5,025 bases of DNA from contig JAJZIZ010000046.1 of assembly GCA_021846005.1 (NCBI GenBank), positions 1 through 5,025 of the forward strand. The letters are read 5' to 3'. The notes beneath the pieces are model-generated. The model did no database searches. It was given only the letters and a program-made list of their open reading frames with translations, and was not told the origin of the DNA. Position 1 is the stretch's first letter; the number at the start of each line of letters is the position of its first letter. The stretch is from Microcaldota archaeon (GTDB taxonomy: Archaea > Micrarchaeota > Micrarchaeia > Micrarchaeales > CABMGC01). The position numbers and the translations under genes were made by a program. Below are positions 1 through 5,000 of this stretch, in pieces.

Positions 1-1463
1 TACTCAGCAACACCTTGATATACGGCTACTGGTTTTTGATAAACAAGGTGGTAATGGCACAAAAACGCAGCCAGATATTCACTGCGGCATTGCAGCCCGT
101 AATGAATATCCTTTTCTTCGTGCCGATGAACAGGTATCTCTTTGACACAGCAGTGCAGCTTCCTATCGTACTGTTGAAGCTCTGGGGCGGAATGATAGTA
201 TTCATGTTCATAGGATACTACATACTTTATACGATGGACAAGCCCGCAAAGAAAGAACTGAAGGTTAGTGGAGTTGAAATCATAACCTCCATGATAAACC
301 AATGGCTTTATGACATTACAAACGAGAACAAGATACTCAACAATATAGGCGTCAAGAAAGACATAGACATAGACCTCATGGCCATCAGGAAAGGCAGAAA
401 GCACTCGGCCATTTTCGTGAATCCTGGCATACATTACGGCCCATTCCACGACGTAGGCGGCGGCATAGCCACTGCACATATCGGCAGCAAGCTCAGGGAA
501 AACTTCTCGGCAAGCCCATTTATAATGCACGGAGCGGTAAATCTGGAAGACAATCCCATAAGCGCAAGGCAGGTATATGGGCTTTCAAATTTCATCACCG
601 GCAAAATAAACGGAATTCCCGATTCTGAATTCAAGCCTGCCATGGGTTCCTTCTCGCGTGGCAAGGAAGGTCCATGCAACGCGCTTGTCTTGAGAATAAA
701 TGGATTTTCCATTGTCACTCTCACAAAGGCGCCTCTTGTAACCGAGGATATCAACAAGAATGCAGGCATCGGTCTCAGAGACTACGCATCCAGATATCTT
801 GGCGAGGTATCAATTGTCGACGCTCATAACTCACGCTCAGAATCTGCAGCCTCTGAAGAGCTCAGGGGAATATATGAAGATAGCAAATATGTGGAAAAAT
901 ACAAGAAGGCAATAAAGAAGGCTGCCACTTCAAAGGAGAAAATGCGGCCTATGTCTTTCGGTTCTTCGTCAAAGATTATCTCCAGGGAACTGTGCAATAA
1001 GGATTTGGGGAATGGCTACTCCGGCGTAGCTATCTTCGGCTTCGGGGAAAAACGGTTTTGCATGATATATTTCGACGCGAACAATATGCTTCCAAAGCTA
1101 AGGGAGGAGATACTTTTCCATATGGGCGAGAAATTCGGGCTCGATTCCGAAGTATACACTACAGATACCCATTCGGTAAATACGATAGCGCTTCCTGCAA
1201 GCAATGTGCTTGGCCGCGAGACAAAGGCGAAGGATATCATTCCGATACTTGACGGCATGATATCTGAGGCAGAAAAGAACATGAAGCCTGCAAGCGCCGC
1301 ACATCTCAAGGCTACCATGAAAGGATTCAAGGTCTGGGGAGCCGGATCAGAAGACATTCTCATGAAAGTAAGCAGGGAGGTCATCCGCACCGGTAAAAAG
1401 AAGGTGCCTATCATAATAGCAGCTGGCTTTATAATTGCAGCATGGGTCATCTACCTTGTATAA
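1..1463 (+). CDS. DUF2070 family membrane protein, predicted neutral ceramidase-superfamily lipid hydrolase (5' partial)
   Basis: The frame is open to the left edge (first full codon at 3), so the gene starts outside the window; the TTG at 15 is only the first start-like codon. 486 residues are visible, whereas the family usually has about 550-650 with a multi-pass N-terminal membrane domain. Numbering from the codon at 3, hydrophobic segments lie near 25-42 and 53-78, followed by a large soluble domain and a C-terminal membrane anchor near 469-486. The soluble domain carries the family's His/Asp motifs: PGIHYGPF (141-148), MHGA (175-178), DAHN (273-276) and DTHS (388-391). These resemble metal-ligand motifs of the neutral ceramidase superfamily, to which COG3356 has been assigned by prediction. 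No substrate is known to me, so hydrolysis of a membrane lipid is an inference. It is followed after 30 bases by a membrane lipid-kinase-like gene, probably in one operon. Family assignment is fairly sure; function is not. Confidence 0.85.
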   Translation, partial: LSNTLIYGYWFLINKVVMAQKRSQIFTAALQPVMNILFFVPMNRYLFDTAVQLPIVLLKLWGGMIVFMFIGYYILYTMDKPAKKELKVSGVEIITSMINQWLYDITNENKILNNIGVKKDIDIDLMAIRKGRKHSAIFVNPGIHYGPFHDVGGGIATAHIGSKLRENFSASPFIMHGAVNLEDNPISARQVYGLSNFITGKINGIPDSEFKPAMGSFSRGKEGPCNALVLRINGFSIVTLTKAPLVTEDINKNAGIGLRDYASRYLGEVSIVDAHNSRSESAASEELRGIYEDSKYVEKYKKAIKKAATSKEKMRPMSFGSSSKIISRELCNKDLGNGYSGVAIFGFGEKRFCMIYFDANNMLPKLREEILFHMGEKFGLDSEVYTTDTHSVNTIALPASNVLGRETKAKDIIPILDGMISEAEKNMKPASAAHLKATMKGFKVWGAGSEDILMKVSREVIRTGKKKVPIIIAAGFIIAAWVIYLV

Positions 1464-1465
1464 TA

Positions 1466-1479
1466 TGCAGACGGCTGCA
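1466..1479 (+). other. Short inverted repeat directly after the DUF2070 stop
   Basis: TGCAG and CTGCA (5 bp each) flank the 4-base loop ACGG, starting three bases after the TAA at 1461-1463. No T-run follows, so it does not look like a terminator. It occupies half of the 30-base gap before the next gene and could affect coupling or mRNA processing, or could be chance. Confidence 0.25.
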
Positions 1480-1492
1480 AACCGAAATAAAC

Positions 1493-1497
1493 AGTGA
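1493..1497 (+). promoter_or_regulatory. Shine-Dalgarno-like AGTGA deciding the start at 1503
   Basis: AGTGA ends five bases before ATG 1503 and matches part of the archaeal GGAGGTGATC consensus. The GTG at 1494 is in frame with the gene and would be called as a start by a longest-ORF rule. Its position matches the GTG located 8-9 bases before ATG in the three ribosomal genes, so I read it as ribosome-binding sequence. Confidence 0.5.
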
Positions 1498-1502
1498 ACC
1501 GC

Positions 1503-2435
1503 ATGATAAACCTGGCATATCTTTATTTTCTATACGGCGCCGCAACACTGATACTTGCATATCGGCTGATAAAGCTGAAAAAACCATCGGACCTTTTTTC
1601 CTATTCCGCAATACTCGTCATAAGCATAGCTGCATTCTATCTGGAGCACGCGGATATAGCCGTGCTGATAAGCGGCGTAATAATATTCAATGCGATAATA
1701 GCTTCATACGGTAAAAAGATCTGCTATTTTTTTGTTTTGCTCGGCATAATATATGCCGCCGTATCTTATACGGCAGGTCCGCAATTCGTTCTTCAATCCC
1801 TCTTCCTCGGCATGCTCAGCGGTTCAAACCTGATTCAGGGAGAAAGGCATCGCGCCAGACAAAACAACGAGCTTAGACGAAACTCAGTCCAAATTGTAGC
1901 AGGCATATTCCTGATACTGGTCTTCTATTTTGCGAGCAGCAACATAGCAGATGCCATCCTCTTCTGGTTTGTAATCTTCGGTTCGCTCTTTGGCAATTAT
2001 GCGCTGATGAACAAAACCGGCAAGGCGTCAAAGCTCATACACAGCTTCGAAAGATCCGAAGTCATGTTGGGATCAGGGGCGAGGTGGCTTGCCATAGGTT
2101 CCCTCGCAACAGCCTCCTTCCTGACTGGAAATCCTGTCTTGGTCGTATTCTCCGCCATATTCCTCGCGGATTCGTTCTCAACCCTATTCGGCATATCATT
2201 CAAGACCCCTAAGCTCCCATACAACCATAAAAAAAGCCTTGGCGGAACAACTGTCTATTTCCTGACTGTATTGGTGATATCCTATTTCTTTATAGGCCCT
2301 CTCGCGCTCCTGTTTGCTGCGGCATCGTCACTTTTCGAAAGCCAGCCTTACCATATAGATGACAATTTCGACGTCGCCGTAGTGATGATAGCAATCTTCA
2401 TAATACTCTTCATGCTCGGGATCGGCCATGCATAA
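1503..2435 (+). CDS. Membrane CTP-dependent lipid/polyprenol kinase-like protein (SEC59/DGK1/VTE5 superfamily)
   Basis: This 310-residue protein is hydrophobic throughout, with roughly nine or ten membrane segments. The C-terminal half carries the signature order of dolichol kinase, phytol kinase and CTP-dependent diacylglycerol kinase (COG0170, CTP_transf_1-like fold). ELRR (123-126) precedes a membrane helix, ADSFSTLFG (222-230) matches the GDTxAxxxG motif with Asp223, HKKSLGGT (242-249) matches KSxEGT, and DDN (286-288) lies near the end. Such enzymes transfer phosphate from CTP to a lipid alcohol in the membrane. Two features are odd: the usual Glu of KSxEG is Gly247, and there are about 120 residues of membrane segments before ELRR, making it longer than the usual roughly 200-residue archaeal members. 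Substrate cannot be read; polyprenol, geranylgeraniol or a diacyl/dialkylglycerol are candidates. A CTP-using cytidylyltransferase is the alternative. The ATG at 1503 is preferred over GTG 1494 because the latter fits a ribosome-binding site. It probably shares a transcript with the DUF2070 gene. Confidence 0.7.
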   Translation: MINLAYLYFLYGAATLILAYRLIKLKKPSDLFSYSAILVISIAAFYLEHADIAVLISGVIIFNAIIASYGKKICYFFVLLGIIYAAVSYTAGPQFVLQSLFLGMLSGSNLIQGERHRARQNNELRRNSVQIVAGIFLILVFYFASSNIADAILFWFVIFGSLFGNYALMNKTGKASKLIHSFERSEVMLGSGARWLAIGSLATASFLTGNPVLVVFSAIFLADSFSTLFGISFKTPKLPYNHKKSLGGTTVYFLTVLVISYFFIGPLALLFAAASSLFESQPYHIDDNFDVAVVMIAIFIILFMLGIGHA

Positions 2436-2452
2436 AAAACTAGCGTTCCGTA
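2436..2452. other. Convergent intergenic gap
   Basis: Only 17 bases separate the TAA of the plus-strand kinase-like gene (2433-2435) from the stop of the minus-strand DUF62-like gene (TGA, read from 2455-2453). The gap starts with an A-run (2434-2439 including the end of the stop codon), which reads as T-rich on the minus strand and could help terminate that transcript. I see no hairpin. Transcripts from the two sides probably overlap at their 3' ends. Confidence 0.6.
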
Positions 2453-3253
2453 TCACTGCTTTGTGATTTCAACTTTCTCTTCGATTCTCGGGCATCCGAA
2501 TGTTTTCCACGCATTTCCTAGACGTACGCTTATCTCTATGAATCTGTTATCTTTAGATCCGGAAGACCCTGGCGCAACGCTTATCTCACCTTCCTTGACG
2601 CCAAACATTCCCTCAACGTATTTTCCCTGCAGGACAGTTTCTCCGATCTTCATGTTAACCTGGCTGCCATAACCCAGCGCCATGTCTGAACTGCGCGTAC
2701 TAAGCTTCATGTTCCCGTAACCGTCAACATACGCTATCCTGTCCTTTGGAGGTTCCGGAATTATTGAAATATCGAGGGATTCTCCAAGCACTGAATAGTC
2801 CTTGTTTATTATCCTTGACAACGGCTCCGGATATTTGTCCCTGGATCTGAATTGTGAGCCCATGTTGTCGACTTTCAGAACCCTCAACTCCTCTATCATT
2901 GGCTTTATGAACGAGAATGTATATTTTGACATGACTGCCACTATTTCCAGTCCTGTTTTAAGCCTTGCGTATGCAAGCTGTTCTCCTTCATTTTTGTTTC
3001 TGGGATTCGGGTTATCTGCTCTGGGTGCAGTGTTTGAAAATATGTACACGCCTCCTCTCTCTCCACTCTCCCCTCCCATTGCGAGCTGGTATATGCAGAA
3101 TCCTGTTGATATGGTGCTATATGCGGACACTGTGACATAATCCATCTCTATATCTTCCACAAGTGTTCTCATCTTTCTTTTTATCTCTGCGAAGGCAAGG
3201 TCTCCTGCGCCAAAATCCCCTACTACAAATACTAATGGTTTAGAACTGTTCAT
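2453..3253 (-). CDS. Divergent DUF62-family protein (SAM hydroxide adenosyltransferase / chlorinase-fluorinase-like)
   Basis: The 266 residues equal the usual DUF62 length. In order: hydrophobic strand then GDFGAGD (12-18), matching TDFGxxD near the N-terminus, where an Asp binds the SAM ribose in fluorinase; TISTGF (47-52); VYIFSNTAPR (69-78), in the place of VVVDPGVG; QFRSRD (134-139), in the place of TFHGRD; VDGYGN (176-181), matching the IDRFGN motif at the start of the C-terminal domain; and a final PGSSG (228-232) followed by IEISVRLGNA (239-248), matching NSSGxLEIAVNxGSA. Known members cleave SAM to adenosine and methionine with hydroxide, or use halide. Here the segments that normally hold the catalytic Asp and His look substituted, so SAM or adenosine binding is plausible but the normal reaction is doubtful. 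No signal peptide or membrane segment is seen. It follows rps11 on the same strand after 139 bases and probably has its own promoter. The assignment comes from motif order read by eye. Confidence 0.68.
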   Translation of the reverse strand: MNSSKPLVFVVGDFGAGDLAFAEIKRKMRTLVEDIEMDYVTVSAYSTISTGFCIYQLAMGGESGERGGVYIFSNTAPRADNPNPRNKNEGEQLAYARLKTGLEIVAVMSKYTFSFIKPMIEELRVLKVDNMGSQFRSRDKYPEPLSRIINKDYSVLGESLDISIIPEPPKDRIAYVDGYGNMKLSTRSSDMALGYGSQVNMKIGETVLQGKYVEGMFGVKEGEISVAPGSSGSKDNRFIEISVRLGNAWKTFGCPRIEEKVEITKQ

Positions 3254-3270
3254 GTGCAGATATTTGTCCT

Positions 3271-3285
3271 AAAATAATTTAATCC
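3271..3285 (-). promoter_or_regulatory. TATA-box promoter for the DUF62-like gene, probably leaderless
   Basis: Read on the minus strand the sequence is GGATTAAATTATTTT, an A/T-rich archaeal TATA-like box preceded by GG. Its centre lies about 25 bases before the A of the ATG at 3253, the usual distance from TATA box to transcription start, so the mRNA would begin at or next to the start codon. No GTGA-type ribosome-binding site precedes this ATG, unlike the other genes here, which fits a leaderless message. An AGGA about 13 bases upstream is too far to be a convincing alternative. Confidence 0.45.
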
Positions 3286-3367
3286 AGGCGTAAAATATCC
3301 ATTACTCTGATTACTTGGGCGCCAGCAAAAATTTATCTAGATCTGGCTCAGGCTAACCAAGCAAATT

Positions 3368-3377
3368 CTTATATATC
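3368..3377. promoter_or_regulatory. TATA-like element of uncertain direction near the rps11 3' end
   Basis: The plus strand reads CTTATATATC. On the plus strand it is preceded by GCAAATT, a plausible BRE, and would start RNA near 3400, antisense to the rps11 end. On the minus strand GATATATAAG would start RNA near 3348, about 95 bases before the DUF62-like gene. No gene start sits at leaderless distance in either direction, so its role is unclear. Confidence 0.25.
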
Positions 3378-3392
3378 CGGACAAAGAGAAGA

Positions 3393-3914
3393 TCAGACTC
3401 TTCTTCCCCTTCTTCCTCCAGGCCTCTTTGTGGTGTCTGTAGGCATTGGGGTTACGTCTTCTATGGCTCCTATCTTAAAGCCGCTTCTTGCAAGGGCTCT
3501 TACTACTGCCTGTGCTCCATGTCCAGGTGTCTTGGAACCATGGCCTCCGACCGCCCTTATCTTTATGTTTATGTGGGTTATTCCCTTTTCAAGTGCTATG
3601 GATGATACTCTGTATGCTGCCTGAGTCGCAGCAAAAGGCGATCCTTCCTCGTGGTCCGCTTCAACAACCATGCCTCCGCTTCCTATTGCGATGGTCTCCG
3701 CCCCTGAAAGATCTGTAAGCGTTATTATTGTATTATTCTTTGATGAAAATATATGCGCAACTCCCCATCTTGTTCCTTTCGGTTTTGCCTTTTCCTGTAT
3801 GGCTTGGACTTCGGCTTCATAGCTTAACTCTCCCTTCCTTACCATTTCGTCCTTTTCTGATTTCTGAAGTTTCTTAGGCCCAGCAACCTGTTTTACTCCT
3901 GCATTTTTTGCCAT
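3393..3914 (-). CDS. rps11: Small ribosomal subunit protein uS11 with long N-terminal extension
   Basis: uS11 sits on the platform of the 30S subunit next to the 3' end of 16S rRNA. The protein has 173 residues, against roughly 125-140 in most archaea. The conserved core starts at RWGVAHIFSSKNNT (49-62) and continues through GAETIAIGSGGMVVEAD (71-87), SKTPGHGAQAVVRALARSG (127-145), IEDVTPMPTD (151-160) and the invariant basic end PGGRRGRRV (165-173). The extra length is a charged N-terminal segment of about 45 residues, rich in Lys and Glu and probably partly helical. SKTPG-H-GAQ has His131 where archaeal proteins normally have Pro. ATG 3914 is chosen over the in-frame GTG at 3923: that GTG begins GTGAT, a ribosome-binding sequence five bases from ATG that also contains the rps4 stop codon. 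It is the last gene of the ribosomal unit; rpoD, which often follows in archaea, is absent. Confidence 0.96.
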   Translation of the reverse strand: MAKNAGVKQVAGPKKLQKSEKDEMVRKGELSYEAEVQAIQEKAKPKGTRWGVAHIFSSKNNTIITLTDLSGAETIAIGSGGMVVEADHEEGSPFAATQAAYRVSSIALEKGITHINIKIRAVGGHGSKTPGHGAQAVVRALARSGFKIGAIEDVTPMPTDTTKRPGGRRGRRV

Positions 3915-3918
3915 AAAA

Positions 3919-3925
3919 ATCACTT
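3919..3925 (-). promoter_or_regulatory. Ribosome-binding site of rps11 overlapping the rps4 stop
   Basis: The minus strand reads AAGTGAT: the last Lys codon of rps4, its TGA stop and one base more. GTGAT matches the core of the archaeal GGAGGTGATC consensus, four bases before ATG 3914. This arrangement implies translational coupling and decides the start against the GTG at 3923. Confidence 0.6.
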
Positions 3926-4471
3926 AGCCTTCTCCTCTGGTTTTTCCTCGCTTGTCGCAGCTGCAACAGGCGTCACACCATCTGTCTTCGGTGTCTCCAG
4001 ATTTATGCTCTTATAATAAGCTATCCTGTTTTCCTCTTCTCGGCTTACCAGATATCCTGGCGATTTTGCCCTTCGGCCGTCTATTGATATGAATCCGTGG
4101 GTTATGAGCTGGCGAGCCTGTTTGGATGTTTTTGCAAGCCCCTTTCTGAAAACTATGCTTTGCAGCCTTCTTTCAAGCATGTTCTGCGGTGTTATCTCGA
4201 GAAGATCGTCCAGGTTGGCTCCGTCCTTCACTATGCCGTATCTTGAAAGCCTTGAAACCAATTCCTTTCCTGTGGATTCCTTGACCTTGCCTGAAAGGAC
4301 CGCTCTTACATTTCTTCTCACTCTTCTTATCTCGCTGGTGGCCCTCCAAAGCTCGTTCAGATTCTTAAGTCCGTAATCGTCCCTTAGCTTGTGTTCATCT
4401 GTTATTCTCTGTGTATTCCATATGTCTGCAGGCCTTTGGACCTTCTTTCTATTTCTTCTAGGCGCTCCCAT
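3920..4471 (-). CDS. rps4: Small ribosomal subunit protein uS4
   Basis: uS4 binds 16S rRNA early in 30S assembly and lines the mRNA entry side. The 183 residues match the archaeal form. A basic start MGAPRRNRKKVQRP (1-14) is followed by a helical region with LRDDYGLKNLNELWR (29-43) and the S4 RNA-binding domain at about 100-153: ERRLQSIVFRKGLAKTSKQA (100-119), RQLITHGFISIDGRRAKSPG (120-139), then YLVS. The last 25 residues are a low-complexity Ala/Glu/Lys/Pro/Thr tail (about 159-183) that looks disordered. The frame runs open to 4525, but MGAPRR is the family's standard N-terminus and has GTGAT before it, so ATG 4471 is chosen; the upstream reading lies within rps13. The gene starts four bases after the rps13 stop, and rps11 follows five bases after its own stop. 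Confidence 0.96.
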   Translation of the reverse strand: MGAPRRNRKKVQRPADIWNTQRITDEHKLRDDYGLKNLNELWRATSEIRRVRRNVRAVLSGKVKESTGKELVSRLSRYGIVKDGANLDDLLEITPQNMLERRLQSIVFRKGLAKTSKQARQLITHGFISIDGRRAKSPGYLVSREEENRIAYYKSINLETPKTDGVTPVAAATSEEKPEEKAK

Positions 4472-4474
4472 AGC

Positions 4475-4481
4475 ATCACTT
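4475..4481 (-). promoter_or_regulatory. Ribosome-binding site of rps4 overlapping the rps13 stop
   Basis: The minus strand reads AAGTGAT, identical to the element before rps11 and again made of a terminal Lys codon, the TGA stop of the upstream gene and one T. It ends three bases before ATG 4471. Spacing is short, but the recurrence at two consecutive junctions supports a real function in coupled translation. Confidence 0.55.
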
Positions 4482-5000
4482 CTTATCAGCCTGCGACTGC
4501 GCTGCCTTGGCCTGAGCCTCTGCACTCTTCTTCATGACTCCCATTGTAGCGCCAGTCCTTCCTGTCGACCTTGTTCTCTGCCCTCTTACTTTCTGCCCGT
4601 ATTGGTGCCTATGGCCTCTCCACGCCTGTATTCTTATCATATTGTCGACATCCTGTCTGTTTTTTACTGTAAGGTCGACTCCTATCATATGCATGTCTTC
4701 TCCTGTCTCTGAGTCCTTCCTCCTGTTAAGCATGAATTTTGGTATGTTCTTGAGTTTCTGAGGGTCCTTTATCATGGCCTCAAGCTGTGCCACTTGTGCA
4801 TCGCTGAGATCTTTTAATTCAGTTTCCTTGCTTACTTTATATTCATTCTCGTATGATATCGCCAAGGCTCTTGCCATACCATGGCCTATCCCCTTTATCT
4901 GCATGAGGCCGCGTATCATCTTGTAACTGCCGTTGATGTCCCTTCCGGCTATTCTGATTATGCTTGTTGCTCCTTCATGCTTGTTTCTATCTTGAGCCAT
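4476..5000 (-). CDS. rps13: Small ribosomal subunit protein uS13
   Basis: uS13 sits in the head of the 30S subunit, contacts 50S through intersubunit bridges and touches the P-site tRNA with its basic C-terminal tail. The 174 residues show the archaeal pattern: SIIRIAGRDINGSYKMIRGL (13-32), the helix-hairpin-helix-like IKGIGHGMARALA (35-47), IPKFMLNRRKDSETGEDMHM (86-105) and WRGHRHQYGQKVRGQRTRST (127-146) followed by the GRTGATMGV end of the family core. A further stretch of about 19 residues rich in Ala, Gln, Lys and Ser (156-174) extends beyond the usual end near residue 150-155. ATG 5000, giving MAQDRN, is chosen; an in-frame GTG at 5009 sits nine bases upstream, the position occupied by the ribosome-binding GTG in the other genes. 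Only 25 bases of upstream sequence are visible. It is the first gene of the rps13-rps4-rps11 unit within this window. Confidence 0.96.
   Translation of the reverse strand: MAQDRNKHEGATSIIRIAGRDINGSYKMIRGLMQIKGIGHGMARALAISYENEYKVSKETELKDLSDAQVAQLEAMIKDPQKLKNIPKFMLNRRKDSETGEDMHMIGVDLTVKNRQDVDNMIRIQAWRGHRHQYGQKVRGQRTRSTGRTGATMGVMKKSAEAQAKAAQSQADKK

Larger units (their letters stand above)
3254..3392. other. Intergenic spacer between rps11 and the DUF62-like gene
   Basis: This stretch contains no ORF and nothing recognisable as a tRNA or a clear C/D-box RNA. It holds an A/T-rich TATA-like box close to the DUF62-like gene, a second TATA-like element at 3368-3376 near the rps11 stop, and nested short inverted repeats: CTTGG 3314-3318 with CCAAG 3357-3361, and GCCAG 3321-3325 with CTGGC 3343-3347. 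The perfect palindromes GGCGCC (3318-3323) and ATCTAGAT (3335-3342) also lie here. On the minus strand a run of five T at 3331-3327, about 60 bases after the rps11 stop, is a weak candidate terminator of the ribosomal operon. Confidence 0.5.

Noticed and set aside
15..17. TTG at 15 as the true start of the DUF2070 gene
   Set aside because: The frame stays open to the window edge, and a full-length family member would have more N-terminal membrane segments; the gene is cut by the window.
434..769. 111-codon open frame on the minus strand
   Set aside because: It is antisense to the conserved PGIHYGPF-to-TKAPLVTED region of DUF2070; its content is explained by that gene.
1016..1450. 144-codon open frame on the minus strand
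   Set aside because: It lies wholly inside the well-supported DUF2070 coding region on the opposite strand and shows no recognisable domain.
1464..1493. Transcription terminator between DUF2070 and the kinase-like gene
   Set aside because: The short hairpin at 1466-1479 is not followed by a T-run, and the next gene starts within 30 bases, which fits an operon better.
2802..3140. 112-codon plus-strand open frame opposite the DUF62-like gene
   Set aside because: The minus-strand reading carries the ordered family motifs; the plus-strand translation has none and no promoter or ribosome-binding site.
3254..3392. A tRNA or C/D-box small RNA in the spacer
   Set aside because: No cloverleaf pattern with a T-arm GTTCRA-like sequence is visible, and no paired UGAUGA and CUGA boxes at suitable spacing are found on either strand.
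4472..4525. Upstream extension of uS4 giving an Arg-rich N-terminus
   Set aside because: It overlaps the end of rps13 in another frame, and the family's N-terminus MGAPRR begins at ATG 4471 after a GTGAT element.
4389..4712. 107-codon plus-strand open frame across the rps4/rps13 junction
   Set aside because: It is Cys/Ser/Leu-rich antisense sequence of two clear ribosomal protein genes.
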